Assembly: GCF_035920445.1 (NCBI RefSeq) | Contig: NZ_CP109162.1 | Coordinates: forward strand, 7,068,001-7,132,000 | DNA length: 64,000 nucleotides | Source of the DNA: Nocardia sp. NBC_01730 | Lineage (GTDB): Bacteria > Actinomycetota > Actinomycetes > Mycobacteriales > Mycobacteriaceae | Reading direction: 5' to 3' | Shown here: one piece after another, positions 24,001-25,384 of the stretch | Layout: every line of letters starts with the position of its first letter | Position numbering within the stretch: the stretch's first letter is position 1 | Notes under the pieces: generated by a model | Told to the model about the DNA's origin: nothing | The model's database searches: none | The model's input: only the letters and a program-made list of their open reading frames with translations | Made by a program: the position numbers and the translations under genes

Positions 24001-25059
24001 TTGCCCGACGACGCCGTGCACGCGGTCCCCGAACCCGTCGAAACCGCCGACCTCGGCAGTTTTTCGACGCTGTACGCCGCGCGGATGCCGGACGGCAGGA
24101 CCGTCCACTTCCGTCTTCTGGGCGACCCGTACGGCTACCCGATCCTGCTGTCGCCCGGTACGCCCGTCGGTGTCGACGGCCCGCTGCCGAATAGTTGGCA
24201 GCTGAGGAAACGAGGATTCGCGCTCATCGTTGTGGAAAGACCCGGTTACGGCGACTCGGATCCGCTGCCGGGCCGCACCGTGGCTGATTGCGCCCGCGAC
24301 ATCATTCACATCGCGACCGAACTTTTCGCGTTCGACCACTATTCCGTGCTCGGACGATCCGGCGGTGGATCGGTGGCCATCGCGGTCGGCGCGCTGGATC
24401 CCGGCCACGTCGACCGAGTAGTCTCGCTCGTTGGCACCGCTCCGAAGCTCGATGACATGGGTGACTGGATGGCAGGCATGGCCAAGGAGAACCAGGACAT
24501 CTACGCCCAGCAAGAACGCAATGCCATGGTCGCGAATCTCACCGAAATGGCCACGAACATCGCGCGGGACGGAGAGTGGTTGCTCCGTTACAACGAGGAT
24601 GCCTTCACCACGATGGACCACATGTGGGTGGGCGCACACCGCGAGGCACTCGCCCGCGGTTATCAACGTGCGTTGCGCAACTACCCGCAAGCGTGGGCCG
24701 ACGACGCCGTTCAGCTGACCAGTCCCTGGGGAATCCGGTTCGGCCGATACCGCGTCTCGGTCGACATCGTGCACGGCGCCGCCGACCAGTTCTCACCTGT
24801 CGACCACAGCCACACCAACGCCAGGCTGATCCCGACATCGAAGCTGTGGCTCTTCCGCGGCGTTTCCCACATGATGGGTATGGACGCGCTGCCCGTCATC
24901 GTGAGATATTTCCGCGCCGAACGAGACGCGTACTGGTCCGATTCTCTCCGGAGTGTCCTATGGCAAGCAAGAGACGTCCAAAGCGCCGAATCCGAACCAC
25001 TCCCACTTCCGAGCTGGATGCACTGGCGCGGCCGGTGGGATGAGGTCGGCCTCGAATGA
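34..25059 (+). CDS. Giant mosaic multidomain protein (polymorphic-toxin-like), at least 8341 aa
   Basis: A single frame of 8341 codons from ATG at 34 to TGA at 25057-25059. Module order (residues approximate): HExxH metallopeptidase-like (1-230), sigma-like helical blocks (305-740), four LacI-type double-HTH units (750-1586), sigma region 4-like and GntR-like HTHs (1716-2175), unassigned alpha/beta domain (2180-2350), papain-fold 1 (2483-2626), sugar transferase (2706-3015), HAD phosphatase (3143-3360), papain-fold 2 (3433-3606), sigma-like block and three more LacI-type units (3770-4630), papain-fold 3, hydrolase 1, helical module, hydrolase 2, papain-fold 4, helical module, hydrolase 3, four helical modules, hydrolase 4 ending at the C-terminus. 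No signal peptide or obvious transmembrane segment was seen. The frame is open for the 11 codons before the ATG and no strong ribosome-binding site precedes it, so the true start may lie upstream of the window. Known giant Nocardia proteins with papain-fold toxin domains suggest a secreted toxin-like role, but the many DNA-binding folds do not fit that simply. Function is unknown. Confidence 0.9.
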   Translation: MAQDLEREYDYLVEAVGLDMQDVTLDTAERFCANVRNMLTERPELLVGRSTEDRLIVGIIDPVDMGTEYAMAWAPTPVENGSRRLAKFVLNERYAINPAMLELIIRDSVKIGYSVGNGGHPIDVLLTHERGHAFHMLSGLMDSPEIDFAELMRAIVVLFVRNNRPTELDEIVGWLSRELTGYSFGNDGKLNLREAYAEAYAAIRSLGHTATDAQKLAYSRMAEAILARAEARDTTSSASPDHTPEPPTSAPRRQQPPPPHTDPSSDLATESPDNHRDTNPMMEPPDETPRYPIAGTTSTGGSGHMPPPRFRQLLEQDVAQGHPERALERVRARFGDKVFQMAVPVVGHHLASEITDEVCESAVARRTEIGDQAVEEWVDAIAQGHLTQLRVHAEFWGRALGFLLRGVDLEESDPLFQALTSASPVDVRRALATLTANRARPVIRRFWSNDTSARRMKYRGPREPHRASAAVWDSVRELTIAIAAERGITAQIPISPRPPAAQTDHNTEVRPSPAAGKTDINATAASETTGDNSANRPAAVVASTTNEPQAVSRAQPADTATFRERWERDVFRHVLIRLGVPVAPGDSRAEPIALLARAVTREVFMDVESSHRPGADDANVGDWLRRAAQDKLADILIERQRAGALRVLAGQFTESDPAYCAVAESSRADFEAGIANLTPAQQRWLWMRFGLGYDQAVAASSDRRFTDIGPEALAELTPRAVHSLAQSIATIVGGIPEQATQVDVATTQPPPATAEQVRALRLELARALDIDDPQGVTRQRVSELRRRLDAAADTPATVRLIEVADRFLEFSESDLARQAVYADVAVLADVSSSMVWMVFSGREPVYTEGEQRVLAAAQILGLEIPEVLAKAIDPDFIANRFTPGRLVDGRIVSGTFKPQPSHADVARAAGTSRYAVKQVLKAPIPPDTEVGRRVLAAVDRLGYWYPRSRATTQPPATLEQVRALRLELARALEVDDPQDVTHQRVSELRDRLDAAADTLAAVRLIEVADRFLEFSESELARQAAYADVAVFVGVSPSMVWMVFSRREPVYTEKEQRVLAAAQILGLEIPEALAKAIDPEFIAHRFTPGRLVDGRIVSGTFKPQPSHADVARAAGTSRRTVTQVLKAPIPPDTEVGRRVLAAVDRLGYWYPRSRATTQPPATLEQVRALRLELARALEVDDPQDVTHQRVSELRDRLDAATDTPAAVRLIEVADRFLEFSESDLARQAAYADVALLAGFSRQMVWKMFSRREPVYTEKEQRVLAAAQILGLEIPEALAKAIDPEFIAHRFTPGRLVDGQFVSGTFKPQPSYAEVARAAGTSPSTITQVLKAPIPPDTEVGRRVLAAVDRLGLWYSRSRATVQSPPTAQSPASTQPPATVQSPASTQPPATVQSPASTQPPATARPPATTRPRTTVEQVCALRLELARALDVDDPQGVTHQRVSELRDRLDAATDTPATVRLIEVADRFLEFSESELARQATYADVALLADVSGQTVSRVFSRREPVYTEKEQRVLAAAQILGLEIPEALARVIDPDFIANRFTPGRLVDGQFVSGTFMPQPGLAAVVRAANESTTYDEVSGALSGPTQSELAPAGSERLSYDEVSGAPGEPIPAELARATRVQVTIDVVNAVIREEIAADSALGLRVLAAIDHVGYWFTEPRGTVEQNAVDDEVVPTESDIAHRGVPPEQLQNAVDDEVVPTESDIAHRGVPPEQLRNLFADPVFARALSTIEKLVEHGVLELDAEEQQQLAHDITDETFLVLDARTSPITDAGQTVATVAGNLTHDHVESARLRRRIWSSLPDAVRTGEHGRALAQANRHELRERLDALEEANPTQYRCLTLRHVRELSVEQTAEVMNYGSETVESMAYYAAHTIAGVPAAEVNEFEEELEWVPPPAPLQPPPPGVVPKVEAAVQVALDAAANGDTVKLERLRYAIGQIENPDHVRYLVLRFLEGLPVADARAAVRGNRTAASAQSVGFRGMRALAETLPLTSAELLEILETTQPSAESVADADPAGRHDALTQRVRGAILSGHLAAGRLLPETQELADHLGTSSAPSIGEVYQQLIAEGYLVIHPGVGTAVASRDQDQPGRPEPEAPRVSTMGRVDPLVDAREVLAGLIAGLGAEEQKFLRLWFLTDPPLSDSALAANLNIDEKEIEVRLWKISRAMRWSDVVECQRRFTALHSELVERGLADWHDHAVELLHRIALDAAIVTYSNGYGLDVAADTDLIQGVSALVTGAGILRITLRATERTPRGSVIFGHMMDAIGDQAHTIQGQWATRPGFTDNLDAFNAGIRNGLSPTEAALNTFTGKMAARYGYTEVTFTRLDVRDGDQTLVGRPAEYTRVKVLFSKPAPRHPDQTDAGDMRSHGAMPPGRAAAVAQEGADQHSAEQDPESDPSAPPSAHQPTPVPSSDFRDVERDAAKPSPPAAVIGAVDHRHGPMGDVAGVAVASAALGYVTSRKGEPGSAGDGSAEPAITPEPGRSDVVGHLRGDGPKNCFPEAAGDVFAAMGGVVPADLAAFETGLRGVPKRLAPGLIGAYWHDGGFGSMAGVRDFVVAEHEAGRPAAVLAVLEFEGVGAHAVGVKVVDGVVVVHEFGRDVPFEEWMRDAPSGVVGVEGFVLREGGVADRELPPGREPEPAPAEGDEVYIGVRPDCEPGSTSDDDPGDSKLAADDNAVAREKPTSGQAPVQDVPPVDDTPSNPQADRLALSDPEYWAPVAAAINELLALDPDAYWYLRDLPMPEPEEPFGADWVSNRGKWSDAVSSSVKKELRDKEHTDRNIFELLDAMFSGATEKLRDVELTDKDFLELGRIIKRAPIYATLALIVTAGLSVDQLVHLRKVGWESLFIKQQKITRKGETITVWKFRTMPADAPQKASTRDINDRITGWARFLRATSLDELPQLLSIMFGRMQYFSGRPLLDDDHLKMHGTRKDEDFGVLTDEEYAFWIRFQKNDLWSALHFPGCRGLEAQSDEYLRARYLCAVIWSRMGSRAAEEYMMEVVDRYLLSTVFRQLPELPLGIGRDILEGIADLLPKKAGTKLRAIARSVFGDLAGWVGKALRGPAGLAADFVYPGRARKTTSADTVPQQGSESDSSAPPAHQPTPEPGSGTPKTVTERVSAEGKRLQHAEAVAIEPDNAEDLRAVLDATDYVLLDFDGPVAHLFAHLTAADICDQLREILTVEGVEIPPDVAETSDFLDVLRFAATVGPELVYKVEKKLTELEKIAARSAAPTPGCVELLEVLKRKGIPVVIVSNNSKWAIGIYLAMHGLEDLVTGVVGRAGSDVAKLKPAPHLLHMGRGIVGSHRGSPEPGMFTMIGDSESDDAAAKAFGARSILYANKPRKVEAFVAAGPDAVVTDMHRIAQIASETGAADPGPRRDTTSPDTVQQLGPESESSPRSARRPTPESGSDDPMHVRRPRSAEPSDIDDGVAVRSDDVPWAGLDNQCWPWLLAEVRDEFGRTDIEVRPADPLAGTLVRDAEEQLGGRADRLSGMAEAVARLRMSGRVGAGMVVFIPGANGLGHAVWLRLRQRADGTIWVEFRDPARREVRHDFEAPPDGPGDEVWALALDPVTGRPMEMPGGPVDPAAPRANFRVGFVEQPRPVTRLNRHLGPDARQVESTAGPHAPGAEDSPVPEPGAGRSLGGETDFAAMLDRPSRAVRGLDVNHAVAEPLFGLRGRTPMMADGAVAHAANPGDPNAGAFGGRRSGSDAGRPASPPPKPPAETEHQPQSADSRAADRSARIEQLPEAGSDHDRAGPDERGHGLAPAGPATDRLRERFDREVRWYVSNALEQQRSPALVNRLCNEVFRSAEQRHGQAPPGEHPGDWLRGIAQDLVERTVFQRIRTRVATQLRRKEGAASDGACRVLAAPVSGEVGTRVLAELGSAQRVWLWRRFWLGMQPDAAAQVPLFSGYGSQALAELEQAAVAQLVRKTARAAGVDIPPAMDNPSAPDLEGSLGDESFVQFQALRVELAGLLALEPGQLNQAALREALTLLQEQFARLSSPGWERLIESGSPTAFGSWLGRASLEVTSPSAVSPDSDTHWTAVRARREKRLQAQWYRDLEQMLSVSGVYQPTSLETLQELMVGLRRWNDRAGRPAELARLVELTDWFLRLDDPESVCPSIADVAELVGVDQSNVRRILSGRSPVSTELAQRVLVAALWLGYPVPERLRDRLDPDFAATRFTPPRFSDGRFIPGEFTAQPTQARIAQAVGVNKSVVSDVFNDVDRVATETRLQVLAAAEEHGYWHPKTRGRAEQIRALRLELAELGEVSPDAVDRSLVEYALRGAEATSDTRLVELAEWFLVFDDRELERDPTLTDVANLAGVSTATATRVFSGRGPVFTEPEQRVLVAALWLGYEVPSRLRAVVDPAFVAARFTPGRYSADGFRRGQFTPQPSLADLADAVGLSLSTIAAVLAGDAVAGSERERRVLAAAEEHGYWRSPFGQVDVEEVRALRMELAGWLGVPVAELDQQHLRRIGTEPESSADERFVELAERFLELDDWQLDRRPTLLDVAGLAATGRRAAQRVLAGRGTTSSELSQRILVAALWLGYPMSPQQRDAIDPAFAATRFTPGHFVADRFVQGEFAPQPAQVEVRRVARLSERKFRQVLDGDGALWRPQLLTAIAELGYWYPRGHHVGLPDSSDTLWRSPVEGDSAGSRVWLHSLNQCGPMVVADIAAEYQRPVGDLPEAGLAGTLVNEIEQALGGQRSQELTDVAEAAARLEEWGAELDAAEPGRGNGVAVVVFDPTVRGIGEHGDLGHVFWLVRRVDEDGVPQIELRDPGMGEFQRHFVPSADSAGRPVSALFLDNQGTPIDPAVMARPDDVVRLRDRDFRVGMSRRPNSDDADDTARQAGPPNNIIKTDRVSHDDDSLESRRERGRRFGHWAALRGDERVWQVPEPDETADLGEISVLYAARMPDGRKVHFRLLGDPHGYPIMLSPGSPVGVDGPLPDAKALAERGYALVVVERPGYGDSDPLPKRTVADCARDVIHIATELFAFVHYSVLGRSGGGPVAIAVGALDPDHVDRVVSLVGGSPKVVDQAAWISDMGEENRRVYASADLEGLAATVADMAANTARDGKWLIRHNAGSFTAIDHRWVGAHRDLLARAYQRGLRNNPEAWVHDALQRSTPWGIRFEGYRVPVDLVHGTIDQFVPVSQSRLNAALIPTAKLYHIPGVSHMVAMDALPVIILRFGAERDAHWTEDRRDERRFRHIQYAESVPLPPSSWFNWSCDLWDDKPRYRPSPHAAEPDNSESSRALERAALADGAVLRAEPDDAHNSDDVPEQSPPDAAGQDPIPRSQAHAPHEPVSRGVPDPEQRWDGAEEPRHRGPEPAVHERNESIIAEFASAPESTALEQRIPGATADQHVLTGRPDEPTPDRAGGSRAGEERSESAELAPEVAERISDLDERVVAIIAGIVRLSQDGDGVHSDVVDQACTRIREERERLLRTGSIIDDVPLVAGPDAELALESVFYPERTYQRALRRANNTVLAYFGYRLDPTLTPEFARERLTEARRAIARLAELTFGVREAAELDALVTIFQWTDQVNIGDEGGADALTTRLLEPADSATGVVAEDPPNNIIKTDRVPHDDDSLELRRERGRRFGHWAALRGDERVWQVPEPDETADLGEISVLYAARMPDGRKVHFRLLGDPHGYPIMLSPGSPVGVDGPLPDAKALAERGYALVVVERPGYGDSDPLPKRTVADCARDVIHIATELFAFVHYSVLGRSGGGPVAIAVGALDPDHVDRVASLVSLTPKVVDTTAWIDEMGPENRAVFASADPETLAATVADMAANTARDGKWLIRHNAGSFTAIDHRWVGAHRDLLARAYQRGLRNNPEAWVHDALQVSLPWGIRFEGYRVPVDLVHGTIDQFVPVSQSRLNAALIPTAKLYHIPGVSHMVAMDALPVIILRFGAERDAHWTEDRRDERRFRHIQYAESVPLPPSAWFNWPCDRWDDDPSYSPSPHVAEPDTEQSRALERAAQADGWERRVLAAAEEHGYWRSPFGRVDVEEVRALRMELANWLGVPVAQLDREFWRPQLLTAIAELGYWYPRGHHVGLPDSSDTLWRSPVEGDSAGSRVWLHSLNQCGPMVVADIAAEYQRPVGDLPEAGLAGTLVNEIEQALGGQRSQELTDVAEAAARLEEWGAELDAAEPGRGNGVAVVVFDPTVRGIGEHGDLGHVFWLVRRVDEDGVPQIELRDPGMGEFQRHFVPSADSAGRPVSALFLDNQGTPIDPAVMARPDDVVRLRDRDFRVGMSRRPNSDDADDTARQAGALPGETDALGRPDRQGTGEPEPPVQRDDTAPQQVDEVPQLAPEVAERISDLELRVVAITAGVVRLSQAGNGLHADVVDQACTRIREERARLLRTGSIIDDVPLVAGPDAELALESVFYPERTYRRALKRANNAVFAYFGYRLDPIWTPEFARERLTEARRAIARLAELTFGVREAAELDALVTIFQWTDQMDVCDEGGADALTTRLLEPADSATGVVAEDPPNNIIKTDRVPHDDDSLELRRERGRRFGHWAALRGDERVWQVPEPDETADLGEISVLYAARMPDGRKVHFRLLGDPHGYPIMLSPGSPVGVDGPLPDAKALAERGYALVVVERPGYGDSDPLPKRTVADCARDVIHIATELFAFVHYSVLGRSGGGPVAIAVGALDPDHVDRVVSLVGGSPKIVDQAAWISDIGEENRRVFASADLEGLAATVADMAANTARDGKWLIRHNAGSFTAIDHKWVGAHRDLLARAYQRGLRNNPEAWVHDALQRCKPWGIRFDGYRVPVDLVHGVVDQFVPVSQARINASLIPTAKLHLFPGVSHMVAMDALTVVVHRFRMERDAYWAQDRRDERRIQEIHYAESSSLPPSAWFYWPCDRWDDDPSYSPSAHVAEPDTEQSRALERAALADGAVLGAEPDDAHNSDDVPEQSPPDAAGQDPIPRSQAHVPHEPVSRPAGTRGVPDPEQRWDGAGEPWHRGPEPVRGQRRIERDISGLGVPPPRGQRFDPGLVHAIGPNPEGWAVGGRGQQPEPPSDEHESASTVDSNVSDSPAPPHTSRGGDRDDAVEPSREAAQRIRRLWARYWEFFQMTTQSLRDGEPVSADRLKLALDRIEAELARLRSTGTVIDDVPVVAGPDHQLARDSVIHPELVYQRLYREAMDAVLGYQQVRRYAPDVAEGQLAEIRRMIDRAAELAPAAGRAGDEIEVLVTTLEQTDRSNVGSRPVPVQGYPADDGVPDEHGSASAVDSDVSDSPAPPHTSRGGDRDDAVELSREAAQRISILESRHTALNRMTAQRFREGKPASADELNQAYDRIEAELARLRSTGTVIDDVPVVAGPDHQLAMDSVFDPELAYQRLYRDAENAVLGYSFVRTNLAPDVAEQRLAEVRRMIDRAAEFASAAGRVGEVDEMVVLVTILEWTDQSNAGGRPVLVQGDPADDGGPDEHESVSPEAAQRISILQSRYNDLNWTTAHRLREGDAVAAETLKFALDRIKAELARLRSTGTVIDDVPVVAGPDNRLAMDSVFLPDFAYQRLYRDAENAVLGYQRARTNLAPDVAEDRLAEVRRMIDRAAELAPAAGRVGEVDEIELLVTILEQTDQSNPGGRPTLVQGDPADDGVPDENPIRLKWPLGPDAPQVGSAPAGPLGPVADDTPVPGPGAGRSSGGETDFAAGLDRPSHAGRGLDVNHAVAEPLFGLRGRTPMMADGAVSHAANPGDLNAGAFGGKRRGSDASRPAPPPRSGTDAPAAQRDVPTSGPDEPTPDRAGGPRAEEERSEPAELAPEVVQRISSLQSRYQALNLMASQRLREGRPVSVDKLNQAFDRIEAELSRLRSTGTVIDDVPVVAGPDNQLAMDSVFDPELAYQRLYREAEDAVNANQHMRRYAPDVAEKQLPEVWRMIDRAAEHAPAASRVEEVDEIDVLITILEQTDQSNTGGRPTPGQGDPADRGVSEPSTIRLPDSADTDASTPTKPSRDPKYDRQESDSILERRRLARFLGRHQGALPDDAVHAVPEPVETADLGSFSTLYAARMPDGRTVHFRLLGDPYGYPILLSPGTPVGVDGPLPNSWQLRKRGFALIVVERPGYGDSDPLPGRTVADCARDIIHIATELFAFDHYSVLGRSGGGSVAIAVGALDPGHVDRVVSLVGTAPKLDDMGDWMAGMAKENQDIYAQQERNAMVANLTEMATNIARDGEWLLRYNEDAFTTMDHMWVGAHREALARGYQRALRNYPQAWADDAVQLTSPWGIRFGRYRVSVDIVHGAADQFSPVDHSHTNARLIPTSKLWLFRGVSHMMGMDALPVIVRYFRAERDAYWSDSLRSVLWQARDVQSAESEPLPLPSWMHWRGRWDEVGLE
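340..640 (+). other. HExxH metallopeptidase-like module of the giant protein
   Basis: Residues H128-E129-R-G-H132 form an HExxH zinc motif inside a helix, followed about 60 residues later by the acidic pattern E194-A-Y-A-E198, which could supply a glutamate third ligand as in gluzincin-type toxin proteases. No family can be named with certainty. A Pro-rich linker (about residues 232-306) separates it from the next module. Confidence 0.55.
940..2260 (+). other. Sigma-factor-like helical blocks
   Basis: Two helical stretches (about residues 307-495 and 560-740) carry arginine/tryptophan-rich helices of the kind found in sigma-70 family proteins. The second contains a WLRRAAQDKLADIL-like helix and an LTPAQQRWLWMRF-like helix followed by a degenerate HTH-like segment, resembling a degraded ECF sigma region 2/region 4 pair. 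A paralogous block lies at 11340-11860. The assignment is by pattern only and could be convergent. Confidence 0.35.
2281..4790 (+). repeat. LacI-type HTH array 1: four tandem units, two HTHs per unit
   Basis: Units start near 2281, 2893, 3505 and 4270. Units 2 and 3 are exactly 612 bp apart and nearly identical. Each unit has an Arg/Leu/Glu helix, then a LacI-like headpiece (DVAxLAxVSxxxVxxVFSxREPV...RVLAAAQILGL), a conserved RFTPGRLVDG linker ending in QP, and a second LacI-like headpiece (ADVARAAGTS...RVLAAVDRLGYWY). The second HTH of unit 4 is degenerate. In LacI regulators this fold sits once at the N-terminus and binds DNA as a dimer; here eight are strung in one chain with no sugar-binding domain. 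Confidence 0.75.
4111..4269 (+). repeat. 36-bp (12-aa) Pro/Ser/Thr/Gln tandem repeat
   Basis: About three near-perfect copies of a 12-residue TQPPATVQSPAS unit, with degenerate copies on each side, separate LacI-type units 3 and 4. The unit length is a multiple of three, so copy-number change keeps the frame. It probably acts as a flexible linker. Confidence 0.85.
5029..5178 (+). repeat. 75-bp tandem duplication (25 aa)
   Basis: Two adjacent, nearly identical 75-bp copies (5029-5103 and 5104-5178) encode an acidic NAVDDEVVPTESDIAHRG segment followed by VPPEQL. It lies just upstream of the sigma-4-like module. It is in frame and looks recent. Confidence 0.9.
5180..6560 (+). other. Sigma region 4-like HTHs and a GntR-type winged helix
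   Basis: The segment near 5500-5680 has the sigma region 4 pattern LRHVRELSVEQTAEVM followed by a recognition-like helix. A second, weaker example lies near 5860-6010 and a third near 6390-6560. Between them, about 6085-6290, is a GntR-type winged helix: an RVRGAILSGHLAAGRLLPE start, an ELADHLGTS helix, and an EGYLVIHPGVGTAV wing. These are regulatory folds without the effector domains they normally carry. Confidence 0.5.
6570..7080 (+). other. Unassigned alpha/beta domain
   Basis: About residues 2180-2350 form a self-contained alpha/beta segment with the distinctive pattern IQGQW...NLDAFNAGI...GLSPTEAALNTFTG...YGYTEVTF. I have the impression of a C-terminal toxin-type domain from contact or ESX toxins but cannot name a family. 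It is followed at once by the first repeated inter-module linker. Confidence 0.35.
7480..7910 (+). other. Papain-fold toxin-like module 1
   Basis: The candidate triad is Cys2498 in a PKNCFPEA context, His2580 in GAHAVGV, and Asp2599 (or Glu2595) in HEFGRD. The spacing fits the toxin glutamine-deamidase/papain-like fold. This stretch uses many G- and T-ending codons, unlike the C-ending codons on either side, which suggests separate acquisition. Confidence 0.55.
8150..9075 (+). other. Bacterial sugar transferase module
   Basis: Residues about 2816-2935 carry the hallmarks of initiating polyprenyl-phosphate sugar transferases (PglC/WbaP family): K2864-F-R-T-M2868, RATSLDELPQL with the Asp2898-Glu2899 pair, and a following SGRPLL. 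Family members transfer a sugar phosphate onto a membrane lipid and are anchored by a re-entrant helix. A weakly hydrophobic segment (APIYATLALIVTAGL) precedes the core. Finding this enzyme inside a giant soluble-looking chain is unexpected. It is flanked by charged helical extensions. Confidence 0.7.
9246..9358 (+). repeat. Repeated inter-module linker
   Basis: A roughly 113-bp linker encoding a Ser/Pro/Glu-rich segment (SDSSAPPAHQPTPEPGSG) recurs at 10146-10258 and, in part, at 7200-7275. The copies bound the sugar transferase and HAD modules, so the modules look like cassettes separated by homologous linkers. Confidence 0.8.
9460..10120 (+). other. HAD-superfamily phosphatase module
   Basis: All four HAD motifs are visible: motif I D3153-F-D3155-G, motif II S3252-N-N, motif III K3287 in KLKPAP, and motif IV GD3317-SESDD. 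A helical cap lies between motifs I and II. This is a phosphoglycolate-phosphatase-like layout, so a phosphohydrolase activity is plausible; the substrate is unknown. Confidence 0.8.
10330..10850 (+). other. Papain-fold toxin-like module 2 (glutamine-deamidase type)
   Basis: Cys3444 (LDNQCWPW), His3520 (LGHAVWLRL) and Asp3540 (EFRDPARR) form the Cys-His-Asp arrangement of papain-fold toxin 1 (toxin glutamine deamidase) domains. The NQC/GHAVW/RDP pattern is shared with modules 3 and 4. Confidence 0.7.
10852..11172 (+). repeat. Dispersed direct repeat, copy 1
   Basis: The roughly 320-bp segment encoding a GLDVNHAVAEPLFGLRG region and its flanks recurs nearly identically at 22886-23212. Both copies lie between a catalytic module and a helical module. 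The segment looks like a linker with a short conserved structured part. Confidence 0.8.
11340..13925 (+). repeat. Sigma-like block and LacI-type HTH array 2 (three double-HTH units)
   Basis: A sigma-like helical block (11340-11860) paralogous to 1700-2260 is followed by three units near 12200-12780, 12784-13350 and 13366-13925. Each has a LacI-like headpiece (for example TLTDVANLAGVSTATATRVF then RVLVAALWLGY), the RFTP...F.PQP linker, and a second headpiece ending in HGYWxP or LGYWYP. They are more diverged from each other than the units of array 1, so this array is probably older. Confidence 0.7.
13871..14585 (+). other. Papain-fold toxin-like module 3 (duplicated DNA block)
   Basis: Cys4666 (NQCGPM), His4758 (LGHVFW) and Asp4778 (LRDPG) form a complete triad. 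The whole 715-bp block, starting inside the last LacI-type headpiece, is repeated almost base for base 4257 bp downstream at 18128-18842. Confidence 0.75.
14587..15720 (+). other. Alpha/beta hydrolase module 1
   Basis: The nucleophile elbow is G5003-R-S5005-G-G, the acid Asp5147 (HGTIDQFVP) and the base His5175 (GVSHMVAMD). An ERPGYGDSDPLP segment and an oxyanion-type LSPG segment match proline-iminopeptidase-like hydrolases. The module repeats at 16750 (offset 2163 bp) and 19504 (a further 2754 bp), and in diverged form near 23900. Confidence 0.8.
16198..16740 (+). other. Unassigned helical module, copy 1
   Basis: An all-helical segment of about 180 residues with the signature RTGSIIDDVPLVAGPD followed by helices rich in Arg, Glu and Ala. 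Five related copies follow in the same protein. No family was recognised. Confidence 0.6.
16750..17885 (+). other. Alpha/beta hydrolase module 2
   Basis: Near-identical to module 1 for its first 520 bp and again from about 17385 on. The segment at 17270-17370 is diverged. The triad Ser5726, Asp5868, His5896 is intact. Confidence 0.8.
17984..18121 (+). repeat. Truncated LacI-type remnant joined to papain-fold module 4
   Basis: This 138-bp stretch copies 13301-13438 and is joined directly to a copy of 13871 onward. Compared with the parent region, 426 bp (142 codons) are missing, so the frame is kept and most of one double-HTH unit is lost. Confidence 0.8.
18128..18842 (+). other. Papain-fold toxin-like module 4 (copy of module 3)
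   Basis: Nearly identical at DNA level to 13871-14585. The triad is kept: Cys6085, His6177, Asp6197. The one difference I noticed is a silent change in the codon before the LGH motif. Confidence 0.75.
18958..19500 (+). other. Unassigned helical module, copy 2
   Basis: Nearly identical to 16198-16740, including the IIDDVPLVAGPD signature and the end that leads directly into a hydrolase module. The copies differ mainly in the first helix and in a short stretch near 19220-19290. Confidence 0.6.
19504..20640 (+). other. Alpha/beta hydrolase module 3
   Basis: Near-identical to modules 1 and 2 for the first 770 bp. The last 300 bp has diverged, with a changed cap and acid region. The triad Ser6644, Asp6786, His6814 is kept. 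It is followed by the same acidic/Pro-rich linker that follows module 1 (20640-20950 against 15740-16020). Confidence 0.8.
21106..23810 (+). repeat. Four further helical modules (copies 3-6) in tandem
   Basis: Copies lie near 21200-21662, 21815-22278, 22347-22812 and 23332-23808. Each carries STGTVIDDVPVVAGPD and a closing EQTDQSN-like helix. The first repeat period is 606 bp (starts at 21106 and 21712), the next 615 bp. A copy of the 10852-11172 linker lies between copies 5 and 6. Confidence 0.7.
23900..25056 (+). other. Alpha/beta hydrolase module 4 (C-terminal, diverged)
   Basis: The triad is Ser8109 (GRSGGGS), Asp8251 (GAADQFSP) and His8279 (GVSHMMGMD). It is clearly diverged from the three near-identical copies and uses more C-ending codons, so it may be the ancestral one. 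The protein ends 60 residues after the hydrolase core. Confidence 0.8.
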
Positions 25060-25104
25060 TGGGACTGGGGAACGCGGGGATGGGCTAGCCGCCTTCGCAT
25101 GCGA

Positions 25105-25145
25105 CGGCCCCGCTGCCGACCGCGCGGAGGTCGGGAGCGGGGCCG
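25105..25145. terminator. Strong hairpin between convergent genes
   Basis: A perfect 10-bp GC-rich stem (CGGCCCCGCT with its complement) extends for a further five pairs after one mismatch. It lies 46 bp after the giant gene's stop and 30 bp beyond the end of the DUF397 gene on the other strand. There is no T-run. It probably serves both strands. Confidence 0.6.
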
Positions 25146-25174
25146 CTCGATTCGGCTACGTGCGCGAGTCCCGT

Positions 25175-25384
25175 TCAGGCAGGGCGGTTGAACTCCCCAT
25201 CCTGCACGCCTGTGGTGAAGGCGTCCCATTCACCCGGAGTGAACACCAGCGCCGGACCGGTCGGATTCTTGCTGTCACGCACTCCGACCATGCCGCCATC
25301 GACGAACGCGACTTCCACGCATTCCTTGCCCCCGCCGCTTCGGCTGGACTTGAACCAATTGGCCCCCGACAGATCGACAGTCAC
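25175..25384 (-). CDS. DUF397 domain protein
   Basis: A 69-residue protein with the DUF397 pattern W-FKSSRSG-CVEVA near the start and VRDSK-P-G-L-F-EW-AF in the second half. It starts at GTG and overlaps the stop of the upstream XRE gene by four bases (GTGA), so the two are translationally coupled. In actinobacteria such small proteins are partners of Scr1/WhiJ-like XRE regulators and often act with them in development or antibiotic regulation. Confidence 0.85.
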   Translation of the reverse strand: MTVDLSGANWFKSSRSGGGKECVEVAFVDGGMVGVRDSKNPTGPALVFTPGEWDAFTTGVQDGEFNRPA

